Source of the DNA: Candidatus Gracilibacteria bacterium
GTDB lineage: Bacteria > Patescibacteriota > Gracilibacteria > BD1-5 > UBA6164
Direction: 5' to 3'
Assembly (NCBI GenBank): GCA_010119145.1
Contig: JAACSU010000010.1
Span: 1-64,000 of the forward strand
DNA: 64,000 nt
Part shown: positions 11,656 through 22,226 of the stretch, piece after piece
How positions within the stretch are numbered: the stretch's first letter is position 1
Layout: the number at the start of each line of letters is the position of its first letter
The notes under the pieces: generated by a model
The model's input: only the letters and a program-made list of their open reading frames with translations
Told to the model about the DNA's origin: nothing
Database searches by the model: none
Position numbers and translations under genes: made by a program

Positions 11656-12681
11656 ATGAATTTAGATAAAAAAATTGCAATGCCTCTTTGGATTATGGTG
11701 ATATTTTTGTTATTTGTAGTATTATACTTATGAAAAAGTATATTTGTTATGCTTACATTTACATTTATTTTACTCATATTCTTTTCTGGATTATATAGAT
11801 ATTTTTTCAAAATATCACATTCAAATATAATATCAGCAAGTATTACTGGATTTATATTTGTATGATTTTTTGGTATTATTGGATTTATCGTTTCGACTCA
11901 GATAGAGAGCTTTACTGAAAATTTTGATAAAATAGGAAAATGATTTCAAGGTCTTATTTCAAGTAATTCTCTTCTAAATGTTTATTTTAAAGATTTTAAT
12001 ATTCAGCAGATATTTTCAAATGTAGATTTTTCTGCCCTTTGAACGAGTGCACTATGAATTATTAGTTGATTTGCAGGATGATTAGTGACAGTTGGTTTAC
12101 TTTTAGTATTTATACTGATTGAAAAAGATACCTTTGTAAAAAAAATTGATATTATTTTTTCTGATAAATCGGAAAAGAAAATAGAAAATATATATGGTAA
12201 AATTTATTCTGATCTCAATATATTTATTGTTTCAAAATTTCTTATAGCACTCCTTAACTGAGTAGTGAGCTGAATTATTATGTTATTATTTTGATTAGAG
12301 TTTGCTCTCTTATTTGCCTTGTTTGTTTTTATATTGGATTTCATTCCCTCTGTATGAGGGGCTATTGCAATGACTCTTCCATTTTTGTTTTCCTTTGTAC
12401 AATTTGATCAAAGTTATATGTCATTTGTCTTGCTAGCGTGTCTTATGGTTCCACAATTTATAACAGGTAACATAATTGAGCCTAGAGTAATGGGGAGTAG
12501 GCTAAACCTCAGCTCATTTGTGATTATACTCTCTCTCATTTTTTGGTCGAGTTTATGGTGAGTTTCAGGTGCTTTTTTAGCTATTCCACTTATGGTTAGT
12601 ATTAATATTGTATTATCTAAGTTTAGCATTACGCAACCAATTGCTATATTTTTGTCTCAGGATGGACAAATAAAAAAATAA
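11656..12681 (+). CDS. AI-2E family (PerM-like) membrane transporter
   Basis: 341 residues with about seven to eight hydrophobic helices. The C-terminal half carries the family signature: VLDFIPSVGGAIAMTLP, then MVPQFITGNIIEPRVMGSRLNLSSFVIILSLIFW in the usual place. AI-2E family proteins are oligomeric carriers or antiporters with varied substrates (the name comes from TqsA; others are Na+/H+ antiporters), so the substrate here is open. A paralogue of similar length lies at 42975. The start is preceded by TATAGT at 11631, with no Shine-Dalgarno sequence. Confidence 0.9.
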
Positions 12682-12692
12682 TTACAATTCTC

Positions 12693-12721
12693 TTACAATT
12701 TAAGATTAATCTTAATATACT
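12693..12721 (+). promoter_or_regulatory. Sigma-70-type promoter before the PLDc_N-like gene
   Basis: TTACAA (12693-12698), a 17-base spacer, then TATACT (12716-12721). Predicted transcription start is near 12728, 17 bases before the ATG at 12745. Confidence 0.55.
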
Positions 12722-12744
12722 TTTAATTTAATAAATTTACTATT

Positions 12745-12918
12745 ATGCAATACGGATGAATACTTTGAATTATACATATTATTATCTTCATTTGGGCACT
12801 TGTTCAAATTTTAGGATCAAGCATGCCTTTGGTTAACAAAATAATTTGGTTACTTGTTGTAGGTCTTCTTCCAATAGTAGGACTTATTATATATCTTCTA
12901 ATAGGAAGAAAAGCGTAA
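12745..12918 (+). CDS. Small membrane protein, PLDc_N-like
   Basis: 57 residues, two hydrophobic helices: IIHIIIFIWALVQILGS and IIWLLVVGLLPIVGLIIYLLIG, ending in GRKA. The pattern of a helix, a short loop with Lys, then W-x-x-x-V-G-LLP-x-VG-x-I-x-Y fits the phospholipase D/nuclease N-terminal (PLDc_N) family that occurs as free-standing small proteins, often near envelope-stress genes. It precedes a CsbD-like stress gene. Role unknown. Confidence 0.75.
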
Positions 12919-12981
12919 TCATACATTTTTTTTACAATTTTATTATAAAATTGAATCACTTTAATATTTAATTTATACATT

Positions 12982-13188
12982 ATGAATTGGGATATCGTAG
13001 AAGGAAAATGGGAACAAGCTAAAGGACACATTAGAAAAAAATTTAATGAACTTACAGACGACGAAATAGATGAAGCAAAAGCTGATGGACAAATTCTATC
13101 AGGTAAACTCCAAGAAAAATACGGTTGGACAAAAGAAGAAGCTGATGATAAGGTTAATGATATTCAAGATGAAATTTCAAAAATGTAA
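12982..13188 (+). CDS. CsbD-like stress-response protein
   Basis: 68 residues beginning MNWDIVEGKWEQAKGHIRKK, the defining start of the CsbD family (EGKWKQLKGKVKEKWGKLTDDD...). It ends in a short charged helix. No TGA codon is needed, so it is one of the few genes intact under the standard code. CsbD proteins are small, soluble and strongly induced by general stress in many bacteria; the molecular function is unknown. TTGAAT-17-TATACA lies just before the ATG with almost no leader, and a terminator follows. Confidence 0.92.
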   Translation: MNWDIVEGKWEQAKGHIRKKFNELTDDEIDEAKADGQILSGKLQEKYGWTKEEADDKVNDIQDEISKM

Positions 13189-13201
13189 TTTTGAACATCA
13201 T

Positions 13202-13233
13202 AAAAAAACTCTCGATTATGAGAGTTTTTTTTG
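13202..13233. terminator. Bidirectional terminator, ACTCTC/GAGAGT type
   Basis: AAAAAAACTCTC GATTAT GAGAGTTTTTTTT between the CsbD gene and the convergent photolyase homologue. One of a set of near-identical terminators in this window. Confidence 0.9.
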
Positions 13234-13235
13234 CG

Positions 13236-14780
13236 TTAAAATAATGTTGTTTGATTATTTTCTGATGTGTGTTTCTTTTTTGAAGAAGTATTATTTTTTC
13301 TATCTGAGTGAAATGTACGACTTGCGTGTTTTTTTATAATTTTATTTTTCGTTTCTTTGGATGTATTTCACTTTATTTTCCAAAGTATATCTTTAGCTTC
13401 TTTATTTGCTTGTTTAATATCGATAATGGGATGTGGATATTCAAGTGTTTCAAACAAGTCCCAAAGATGTGGTTCATGAATAAAGTCTATTGGTACTGTG
13501 CGTAATTCTGGGAGATATTGATAGATAAATTTTCAGAATATATCTTTTTGTTTTCAGTTATATACTGGATTATAAATACGAATAGTGTTTATTCCAGTCG
13601 TTGCTGCCTGCATTTGAATTTGTGGATAATGTATACCCGGTTCATAATCTGTAAAGAGTTGAGCTATTTTTGAAGCTACTGATTGCCATGGCTGCATACA
13701 AGTATTACATAAAAAACTTACGAGAGTAGCTCTCGAACGAAAATTTGTCCATCAAGTTATCTGTAACTCTCTTACTGTAGCATCTATATAGGGAATTCAT
13801 GACCTAGCAGAAAAAACAGCATCAATGAGTCACGTATCAGTATCATTTCTAATACTATTAAAATCTGGATTCAAATTTTTGATTTCCATTTCTGGTTCGT
13901 CTTCTAGTTTCTGGATGAAGTGTGATTGCCAATGAAGTCTTGATAAAAAATATTCAAGTGATTTTATATGATTTTGAGCTGCTGTTGATCTAAGTTGTCC
14001 AAGTTCAAACATTCTTTTTTGAGTTTCTTTGAAAACGTATTTTACTGAGAGGCATCAATATGTTATGTATGGAGAGAGTCTAGAGCAAGTGCTTTGAGAT
14101 TCAAATGGTTTTGATATATTATACATATAAGAACTACTTCTAGTGCTTAAAAAATTTTTCAAAATACTTTTTCAAAGTTCTTCTCAGCCTTTTTGAAGAT
14201 TCCTTTGTTGAGCTATAGTTTCAAATAAATGTTTATAATATTTTCTACAATTTTTAGAATTAGAGCTGAACTCTGAAATAAGCTCAAAATCACAAGTCGT
14301 TTTCTTTGCTTCATATATTTGATGAGACATACGAGACTTCCATATTTTGTTCCATGAATCTCTACTTTTTAATCTTCGGACCACTCAGTTTGTAGGATAT
14401 TCGATAAATTTAATATTATTTTTATTAGTGTAATGTATGACATCTTTATCTCGCTCAAAACTTTTCAAATTTCAGGTTTCTTCATGAGCAAATATTTTTT
14501 TAATAGAATAATATTTTCAAATATATTCAAGACCATCTACGGCATTGAGAGGAATATAGAGGAGTTGAATTCATATTTTTTTAAGAGAAGACTCTAGGTG
14601 AATCAAACTAGAAACTATAAATTGTAAATGAAAATCTGAAAAATCTGATTGTCGTATTATATCGCTTTCAAAAAAATATACTGCAATGGTTGGGAGTGAT
14701 GTTTCGTACTCAAAAAGACACTGATTATCAGTAATTCTTAAATCTTTCTTAAACCAGATTATATTTATTGTGTCTTTCAT
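13236..14780 (-). CDS. Cryptochrome/photolyase family protein (QMQ...TTGINTIRIYNP type)
   Basis: 514 residues. The N-terminal antenna domain starts KDTINIIWFKKDLRITDNQ. The FAD-binding domain contains VVRRLKSRDSWNKIW, SGIPYIDATVRELQITGWTNF, RSRATLVSFLC, FTDYEPGIHYPQIQMQ and TTGINTIRIYNP. This subgroup of class I-related photolyase/cryptochrome proteins is annotated in many bacteria as FAD-binding domain protein; whether members repair DNA or only sense light is poorly settled. It differs from the photolyase at 9931 in length and motifs, so it is no recent duplicate. ATG 14780 was chosen over an in-frame ATG at 14861 because homologues begin just before the IIWFKKDLR strand. The last 45 residues are Lys/Asn-rich. 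Confidence 0.9.
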
Positions 14781-14914
14781 AGCATATACATTATATATAC
14801 TTATGATATTTATATTTAAAATATTTACAAGATGTGACCCCTTGAAATATTTTATTTTCATACGATATCTATACAGAGATTATCTATATTATATTAATAA
14901 TATTAAGGATATAT

Positions 14915-16009
14915 ATGGTCGAAAAAATCGAAATACTCAAGAACTTATATACAGACTACGAAGCCTGTGCGAGTAAATTTTGACTCAAGTATTGTGAAGA
15001 TACCAGTGATTGGATTGTCAGAAAAAGAGCAGGTAAGGGCTTTTACTATAAGGATACACATAAAAATAAAATAGATGATTCCAAAGTTTTAACATATATT
15101 AAGGATCTGGTAATTCCACCAAAGTGGGAAGAGACTTTTATTAGCCCCGACCCTAAAAATCATATGTTGGCCATTGGTTTTGATGAGAAATGAAGAAAAC
15201 AATATATCTACAACGAGGATTGGTCGCATGCACGTAATCTTATCAAATCATATAAAATGATACTGTTTTGAAATACTCTACGAGATATACGTAAACAAGC
15301 ATGAACAGATATAAAATCTAAAAACTATAGTTTTGAAAAAGTTATGGCTACGCTTCTAACGGTACTTGATGATACGGTTATTAGGATAGGGGATAATTAT
15401 TATTATGAAGAAAACGAAACAGTATGACTTACTACAATGCATCAGTGTCATTTGGATATTAAAACGTGAGTTGCACAATTAGAGTTTCAGTGAAAATCAG
15501 GGAAGGAACATACTATCAAAATTAAAAAAAAGAAAATTGTAACAGCACTCACAGCTCTTAAAAACCACAAGCAGGAAAATCTATTTTCATATAAACAAGA
15601 TTGAGAGTGGCATGAACTTGATGCTACGAAAGTAAACTGTTATCTCCATGAATATGGTTCTGACCTCATCTCTGCAAAAGACTTCAGGACTTGGCATGCT
15701 ACAAGAATTGTTTTTAAAAAACTCATAGCTGAGACTCAAAAAAAGGATTTTAAAAAACTCAGTGATACGAAACGAAATAAAATACTTCTCGAAAGTTTTG
15801 ATCTTGCAGCTCATAAGCTATGAAATACGAGAACTGTAATAAAAAATAGTTATGTACACGGAGATATGGCTGATACATTTCGAGATAAAAAATTTTCTGA
15901 TTTTTTTCATGAAATTGAATCAACTCGAAAAAAGAAATATTTGTCAAAAACAGAATCCCAACTTTTAGCTTTTTTAGAATTTTTATTTCAAGAAAATTTT
16001 GCACTTTAA
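14915..16009 (+). CDS. DNA topoisomerase IB (poxvirus/bacterial type)
   Basis: 364 residues. N-terminal DNA-binding part: KRAGKGFYYKDTH, VLTYIKDLVIPPKWEETFIS, GFDEKGRKQYIYNEDW. Catalytic part: LLTVLDDTVIRIGDNYY, LTTMHQCHLDI, EFQGKSGKEH, AKDFRTWHATRIV, and LGNTRTVIKNSYVHGDM with the nucleophile Tyr313. The enzyme nicks one strand through a 3'-phosphotyrosyl link and relaxes supercoils without ATP. Two glycines in EFQGKSGK are partly UGA. AAGGAT lies 6 bases before the ATG, one of the few plausible Shine-Dalgarno sequences here. Its stop overlaps the convergent epimerase gene by 4 bases. Located among UV-repair genes. Confidence 0.95.
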
Positions 16010-16788
16010 AAATCTCTCGATATTTGTATCCCAAATTGACAGTATTTTCAAACACCTAAGTTATATGGATTCTTTATAAGACTTCATTCATCTCAATATA
16101 CTGGCTCTATACAGATAAAATCTTTGTCCTTCATAGACCATATCCAGAAATCATTTAGTATTCATAAACTCTCAATTGTGAGATTTTTTGATTTTTCTGA
16201 AATACAAATTTGAGATACATTTTTCAAGCTTATTGTTCCATTATTTGCCCATATGTGTATCTTGGATTGAATTACATCTGTCAGTTTAGAAAACGTGAGT
16301 TCTAACTTGTTATTTATTTTAAAATAGGGATGAAGTCATGGAGTAAGCGGAAATTCGGTCTCTCCAGTGTTTATTACGGTATAAATGATGGAACAAGATC
16401 ACTGGATGAGGGTAATTTTACATTCAATTTCAAAACTAAATGGAAATTCTGTATTTCTAGCGTCAGATTCAAAGCTCATCTCAACACTTCTATCTGTAAT
16501 ATGCTTGAGTTTCCAAGGTCTTTGCCTGAGTACACCATGTTGAGGAAGGTGATATCATACCTCTTTTGAATCAATTTCGCTTATTGGACCAGCTTGAGGA
16601 AATAATATTGGAACTCATCATCTCACACTCTTTGAGTCATCAAAAAGTGTTTCTTTGAGCAGGTCCTGATACAGTATTTCATCTCCATGTAATATAAGCG
16701 ATGTAATGATTCATCCTCTTTCAGGATAAAATGCTACACTATTATTTCACTCTTTTAGTAAATATCTTTGCATATATTGGTTTGTCAT
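16006..16788 (-). CDS. Aldose 1-epimerase family (glucose-6-phosphate 1-epimerase-like)
   Basis: 260 residues. Family motifs in order: GGIITSLILHGDEILYQD, RGGVPILFPQAGPI, YHLPQHGVLRQRPW, NTGETEFPLTPGLHPYF and DKDFICIEP. The conserved His of LPQHG and LHPYF and the Glu of CIEP are the expected catalytic set of the galactose-mutarotase fold. The enzyme interconverts alpha and beta forms of a hexose or hexose phosphate. Several motif glycines are UGA. The gene converges on topoisomerase IB with a 4-base stop overlap. ATG 16788 gives the usual length; a second ATG follows at residue 6. Confidence 0.88.
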
Positions 16789-16824
16789 TATAATATTTAC
16801 ACCATTATAACTAATTATATTACT

Positions 16825-16971
16825 ATGAAAACAATATTTGCACTTCTTGCTCTTGGTCTCCTTCTCGTTTCTTGTGGTGGAGCTGATGAAAATGAAGATA
16901 ACTTAGATACGACAATAACTACTGACAACGGAACAATTATCACAACTGATGATGATGTAGTAATTGATTAA
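16825..16971 (+). CDS. Small acidic lipoprotein
   Basis: 48 residues. Signal MKTIFALLALGLLLVSC with lipobox LVSC, then an acidic, Thr-rich tail (DENEDNLDTTITT...). It starts 36 bases from the divergent epimerase gene, with TATAAC at 16806 as a likely -10 box, and ends at its own terminator. Function unknown. The in-frame upstream ATG at 16768 is less likely because it would destroy the signal peptide. Confidence 0.75.
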   Translation: MKTIFALLALGLLLVSCGGADENEDNLDTTITTDNGTIITTDDDVVID

Positions 16972-16989
16972 TAATTATTGATGCAATAA

Positions 16990-17018
16990 CAAAAAACTCT
17001 TGAATAAGAGTTTTTTTT
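16990..17018 (+). terminator. Rho-independent terminator
   Basis: AAAAAACTCTT GAAT AAGAGTTTTTTTT directly after the small lipoprotein gene. Confidence 0.85.
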
Positions 17019-17078
17019 GTTAACTACTGTGGAATTCATACATTAGATGTATATAATCTGAAAAAATAAATAATACAC

Positions 17079-18542
17079 ATGTCAAAAACTGCACAATTTA
17101 TACTCTACAATCAACTCAGAGAAGACTATCTTGATATGTCACTTGAGCATTTTTGTTATGTACATCATACGGGAAAAATTAACTTTTTAGAACAAGAACT
17201 CAAACTCAATACTGCCAGTAAAGTCATAGATTATGCTGGATGATATAATCTCGTAGAGAGCTTACAAAAATCATGAAAAAATGCTGAATTTATCTGTGCT
17301 GCTAATTTTTTTGAGTGAATGCTCACTTTTGCTCAAAAAAATAATATTTCTAGTTTTATTATCATAAAACCAGTAGAAAATTATGTATTTGAAAATATTT
17401 TAAAGCTTCAAAAAAAATTAAAAAAACAAAATATAGAATTAGAAATGAGAGAAGATACGCAGAGTTTTTTCATATCTCATGCACTTTTTGAAAAGCAGTA
17501 CAGCAAACCTCCTGTTATGGAAAACTTTTACCGATATATGAGAAAAAAGTTTGAGATTATGGTCGATAACGACTGAAATCCAGAGTGAGGAAGTTGGAAC
17601 TATGATAGTGAAAATAGGTCTTTTGATAAAAAGCATCAAGCAACAAAATTATTTAGTTGAGATAAAAATGAGGGACTACAAAAAGCAGAAGCATTTTATA
17701 ATTTTGAGCTCAAGATATTTCAACCAACAAAGAGAGAAGAAGCACTTCTAATGCTTAATTATTTTGTACAAAATCACTTAGAGCGATTTTGAGAACTTGA
17801 GGATGCGATGTATCAAAATGACCCGTATGTCTATCACTCGATGCTCTCAACGAGTATTAATTTTGGTCTATTATCTCCCAAAGAAGTAGTACTACGAGTA
17901 GCAAATACTGATACAGCGCTTAATAATAAAGAGTGATTTATCAGGCAAATTCTTGGATGGAGAGAGTATATGTATCACTTTTTTCAACACTATAAAGACT
18001 CTATGTACTTAAGGAATCACTTTGAACATGAGGCAGATCTCCCAGATTTCTTTTGGAGTCAAGTAGAGAAGTCAGATATGAACTGTCTAACTACAACACT
18101 GAAGCAAGTTCAAGACGAAAACTTTTCTCATCATATACAGAGACTCATGGTGATAGGTAATTTTTCACTTTTGACTGAGCGTGATCCTCATGAACTCAAT
18201 AGATGGTTTTTTGAATACTATACAGATGCCTTTGAATGGGTTGTGAGTCCAAATGTGCTCGCTATGAGTCAGTTTTCTGACTGAGGAAGACTCGCAACAA
18301 AACCTTATATTGCGAGTGCAAACTATATAAACAAAATGTCAGATTACTGTAAAAACTGCAGTTATAATTACAAAGAAAAATACACAGAAGATGCCTGTCC
18401 ATTTAATTATTTGTATTGGGCTTTTGTTGATAGAAATAAAACAGCATTTGAGGGGAGGCAACCTTTTGTGATTTCTAATCTTAAGAAAATAGATGTTGAA
18501 AAAGTACAAGAACTCAAATCAAAATTTATGAAAAAGTTATAA
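17079..18542 (+). CDS. Iron-sulfur bacterial cryptochrome/(6-4) photolyase (PhrB/CryB family)
   Basis: 487 residues, the usual size of FeS-BCP proteins. The C-terminal third holds YINKMSDYCKNCSY and EDACPFNYLYWAFVDRN. Four cysteines, C336, C424, C427 and C440, are spaced 88, 3 and 13 residues apart, which is the spacing of the 4Fe-4S ligands of Agrobacterium PhrB (350/438/441/454). Characterised members repair (6-4) photoproducts or act as photoreceptors, using FAD and a lumazine-type antenna. Lumazine and flavin synthesis genes lie at 28-30 kb. The FAD domain also shows GFIRQILGWREYMYHFF. This is the third photolyase-type gene within 9 kb and the only one on the + strand. Confidence 0.93.
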
Positions 18543-18576
18543 AAATTTTTGACAGAAGTATATATCCTGAATATAA

Positions 18577-18607
18577 TTAGCACAGAAATTAGTTTTGTGC
18601 TAATTTC
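18577..18607 (+). terminator. Two mutually exclusive hairpins after the FeS photolyase gene
   Basis: TTAGCACA (18577-18584) can pair with TGTGCTAA (18596-18603). GAAATTAG (18585-18592) can pair with CTAATTTC (18600-18607). The two cannot form together. Only a weak T run follows, so this may be a terminator or a leader element of the next gene at 18636. Confidence 0.45.
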
Positions 18608-18635
18608 TAACATTTATATTTTAATTTTTGGTATT

Positions 18636-19076
18636 ATGTTTCAATGAAAAATATATTCCTACCAAAATGTAAATGGTCAGGAAAAATCATTTGAGAAATC
18701 TTTTGATAACTATGAGGAGTATAAGAGCTTTATGGGAGGAAATAACTTCTTTGGAAATTTCTTAGGTTCTGGGAATAGTTTCTTTGATTTATATCTCAAT
18801 AACTTTTTTGATAGGAAATTGGCTTTAACTGGATGAGAGATGCAGGATAAAGAGTCATGAGATCTTCCAGTAAATCTTGATAGATATGAGCAAGAAATTC
18901 AAAAAATAGAAATGAGTGAAAAAGAAAAAGATTCTAGAAGGAAAAAGCTAGAATCTGCAAAGACTCGTCTTTGAGAGTATAAAAATAAATTTGAAACTTC
19001 AGGAAAAAAAGAACTTTTGAAAGAACTCGAAGAAGATATGAAAAAAATCGATGCAGAGATGAAATCTCTGTCATAA
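18636..19076 (+). CDS. Hypothetical soluble protein with C-terminal coiled coil
   Basis: 146 residues. The first 65 are aromatic and Gly/Asn-rich (FMGGNNFFGNFLGSGNSFF), without a signal peptide; from about residue 80 the protein is a charged heptad-like helix (Lys/Glu/Leu), likely a coiled coil. Six in-frame TGA codons. It stands alone between a hairpin region and a terminator. No family recognised. Confidence 0.7.
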
Positions 19077-19081
19077 AATAT

Positions 19082-19113
19082 AAAAAATCTCTCAATATCG
19101 AGAGATTTTTTTA
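19082..19113. terminator. Bidirectional terminator
   Basis: AAAAAATCTCTC AATATC GAGAGATTTTTTT between the coiled-coil protein and the convergent DUF2461 gene; the TAA of the latter (19111-19113) lies in the T run. Confidence 0.88.
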
Positions 19114-19776
19114 TATATGAATTGCGTTTAACCAATCATTTAGGGGTTTAAGTGCCATAATTCTTTTTTCATATTCTCTGTATCCGTCTTCTGATTCTAC
19201 TTCTATATCTGAGAGATAACTTCTCACAGAAAATGTTTTAAGATTGAGTAAATCGATATATTTGTGATCTTTTGAATATCATCGGGGAGAGGTTTTGAGT
19301 TTGTTTCTTTGATTAAGTTCTCAAAAATATTTCTTAAACTTTTTTTCGTTTAGTATTTCTTCGAGTTCATGTCAGTGAGTTGCTACTTTTTCTCGAATCT
19401 TTTCTAGATATTCTCGACTTGGAGCATAGTTTCCTCCACCCATAAAATTATTAAAGGGTTCTATATGCAGATAATAACATGCTCTAAATTCTTTATTGGC
19501 TTTTCAACCTGGGCAAACATATCCACTCATGTGAGCTTTATAGGGGAGTTTGCTTTTTGAGAATCTCACATCACGATTTATACGAAACATATGTTTTTCA
19601 GCTTCTGCGTTATCTATATTTACATCAACTTTTTCAGCAAGTTTCGTAAAAGTATCTAACTCATCCATAAAATTTTTTCTCGCAATTTCATAATCCTTTT
19701 TATGACTATGAAACCACATTCGGTCATTGTGTTCTCGCAGATTTTTGAGAAAATTAAAAGTATGTTCTTGAATCAT
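19111..19776 (-). CDS. DUF2461 (TIGR02453) family protein
   Basis: 221 residues. The family signature is clear: TFNFLKNLREHNDRMWFHSHKKDYE near the N-terminus, MFRINRDVRFSKSKLPYKAHM in the middle, then YYLHIEPFNNFMGGG. These are cytosolic proteins found in many bacteria and fungi; no activity is established. The gene is single, with a strong hairpin upstream (19787) separating it from mutY. Confidence 0.9.
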
Positions 19777-19786
19777 CTAACAAAAA

Positions 19787-19818
19787 AATAATAGTATATT
19801 TGTGAATATACTATTATT
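19787..19818. terminator. Bidirectional terminator between mutY and DUF2461 genes
   Basis: Perfect 14-bp stem AATAATAGTATATT / AATATACTATTATT around a TGTG loop. It probably ends the mutY transcript on the minus strand; about 100 bases to the mutY stop hold nothing else recognisable. Confidence 0.8.
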
Positions 19819-19920
19819 TTTGGGTATGAGAAGTGTAAAAGAGATTAGTTAGTTTTATTTCTATTCGTTGAAATTTCTCTTCTGGTAATTCATATTATTT
19901 ATCTATATTTCAATTAAAGT

Positions 19921-20958
19921 TTAAAATAAACTCAAACTACTCCCAAACTCTAACTCTTCTACATATCCCTCCTCAAACCCTCTGACTTTAAGATTTTCGA
20001 AAGTGTGAAAATCGTGAGTTCAGGATTGTATCTGTGCGTAACAGACAAGATAGGGAGTTTCGTGCTGACTGTAGGATTTAATTTCTGGAGGGCGAACTGA
20101 GAGCTCGAGTCCGTATTTCTCTGAGAAGTAATTCTGAATCATAGCTCTTGGATCAGAGGTATTTCTTCCTATGAGAAATGGAGAGAATTCAGTGTATTTG
20201 CTAAAGTATATTTTGTGATTTTCGTGAAGGATTGCTATGACGTACGCTTGTTTGGTTGGAAAAGTAGATTTTTTCTTTTCCTTTACTGGTTCGAGTTCTC
20301 AGCGAGTTTGATAAAATTTAGATTCGGGAAATGGGTAGGTTTCCCAGTTTATTCCAGAAATATTATTCAGAGAAACGGTCGCTCCGTAATCCATGAGAGC
20401 ATTGTTGATATCTCGAGCTGAGATATCTGATTTTTGAAAATCACGCATGATATTTTCTTTATCCTCTTTACTCAGCTTCTGAAATTTATTTCCAAAGAAG
20501 TAGCGAGAAAATATTTTTTCTAAATTGGTATCAAAGGAGAGTGTTGGAATATCGTAGGCAAAAGCTCTAATAGCTTCGGCTGTGTAGGGTCCAACTCAAG
20601 GAAGCGTTCGAAGGAGTTCTGTTTCTTCTGGAAAAACTCAGCCAAAATCAGAGACAACTTTCTCAGCTGCTTTGAGCATATTACGAGCTCTCGAATAATA
20701 TCAGAGTCATTTGTAATATGGAAAGAATTCTTCATAGGTCGCAGCTGCTAAATCCTGAATTGTAGGAAAAGCCTCAAGAATATTTTCAAAGTAGGATTTT
20801 ACTCGCTTAACTTGCGTTTGTTGAAGCATCGTTTCAGCGAGCCAGACTCTGTATCCGAGCTCTTTTTCAGAGAAATTATAATCTCTCCAGGGAAGTGAAG
20901 TTCGTCAGTTAATTTGATACCAGGTATGGAGCTCTAAAAAAGGAAATTTGGAAATCAT
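19921..20958 (-). CDS. mutY: A/G-specific adenine glycosylase (MutY family) lacking FeS ligands
   Basis: 345 residues. Helix-hairpin-helix glycosylase fold: [13 protein letters not shown] with catalytic Glu42, [17 protein letters not shown] (HhH), [13 protein letters not shown] with Asp143, then MDYGA. E42 and D143 are 101 apart, as E37 and D138 are in E. coli MutY. The four cysteines that normally follow M(D/E)xGA and hold a 4Fe-4S cluster are absent; the only Cys is in the C-terminal domain (LVCYAQ). That domain (about residues 235-345) resembles the NUDIX-like 8-oxoG recognition domain. The enzyme removes A opposite 8-oxoG. G in LPGVG is UGA. Confidence 0.9.
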
Positions 20959-21025
20959 ATTCTTACAATTGTAATACAAGTTGAGACTAGTATACTGATA
21001 TAAATTATATTTTAAATTCGTATAT

Positions 21026-21454
21026 ATGGATATCTTGAAAATAATCCTAACTTTTGCAGTTGGGTACGGAGTTATCCTTATTGGTGATGCTATATTTTTG
21101 GGGAGGGTGATGCATCAATTTATTATCGATAAGTTTGGTCCATTAGTTGAATCCTCCAATGGAAGTATCAATATGAATCTTGGAGTAGGACTTGCTGCGT
21201 GGTTTGTGATCGTGATGATGATATATGTTTTTGTACTCAAATCTGGATATGCAGTGTCATATTGAAGTATTGCATTGTGATGAGCAATAATGTGATTTTT
21301 GATGTACTCGATGTATGACCTCACAAATCTTACTTTTTTGAAAGATTATCCAGTAAGTTTTGTTATTACAGATATAGCGTGGGGAACTTTTCTTTGTTCA
21401 GCTATTGCTGTTGCTATGTACGCGTTTTCTATTTGGATAAATAAAGTAATCTAA
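21026..21454 (+). CDS. DUF2177 family membrane protein
   Basis: 142 residues with four hydrophobic helices. Family features: ILIGDAIFLG in helix 1, IALGGAIMGFLMYSMYDLTNLTFLKDYP, and TDIAWGTFLCS. DUF2177 members are small integral membrane proteins of unknown activity, often beside DUF1295 or other lipid-related genes, as here. The stop overlaps the next start (TAATG), indicating translational coupling. Confidence 0.9.
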
Positions 21455-22218
21455 TGTCTGAAGTTCTTATTTTTCTCGTCATATCTTATATTATTCTTTA
21501 TGTAGTATCCCTTAAACTGAGAGATAACTCAATAGTAGATGTATTTTGGGGTTTTTGATTTGTTGCAATAGCCTGGATTACTCTTATTTGAAATGATACA
21601 TACATTCTTCCTCAAGTCTTACTTACGCTCCTTATAACTGGATGGTGAGTGCGATTAACTTTGAATATCTTATCTAAAAAACTTCCATATAAATGAGAAG
21701 ATAGACGATACGCGAGATGGAGAAAACAATGGACATACTTTAAACTAAGAAGTTTCTTTCAAGTATATGTGCTTCAAGGGGTTCTCATGTTTATCATTTC
21801 TCTTCCGATAATATTTTTAAATACTCAAAGTTGATTTGAAACTAACTTTGCTCTTACACTTATTGGATGACTTTTAGCTCTATTTTGACTTTTATATGAA
21901 TCCAGAGCAGATGCTGAACTTGCTTGATTTATAAAAAATAAAAAGGATTGAGATATTCTTATTTCTGGTCTTAGAGCATTTCATAGGTTCCCACAGTACT
22001 TCTGAGAATCAGTATTTTGGTTTGGGATTTGTATTATAGCTTCTCAAATAAGTATTCTCGTATTTGTATCTTGGATACTGATTACTTTACTAGTTCGATT
22101 TGTTTCTGGTGTACCTCCAATGGAAGAGCATTATAAAGATAGTGCGAAATACCAAAAATATTCAACTCACACTCCAATATTTTTTCCAAGATGGGGAAAA
22201 GCGTTTTGTATAAAATAA
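21454..22218 (+). CDS. DUF1295 family membrane protein (steroid 5-alpha-reductase/isoprenylcysteine methyltransferase fold)
   Basis: 254 residues, about six hydrophobic segments. The C-terminal half has the DUF1295 signature: a long helix with ALFGLLYESRADAELAGF, then LRAFHRFPQYFGESVFWFGI (usual form RHPNYFGE), and the ending EEHYKDSAKYQKY...TPIFFPR. The gene begins inside the stop of DUF2177. Members are membrane enzymes thought to act on lipids or prenyl groups, but the substrate is not known. The Gly of YFGE is UGA. Confidence 0.9.
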
Positions 22219-22226
22219 TTTAAATT

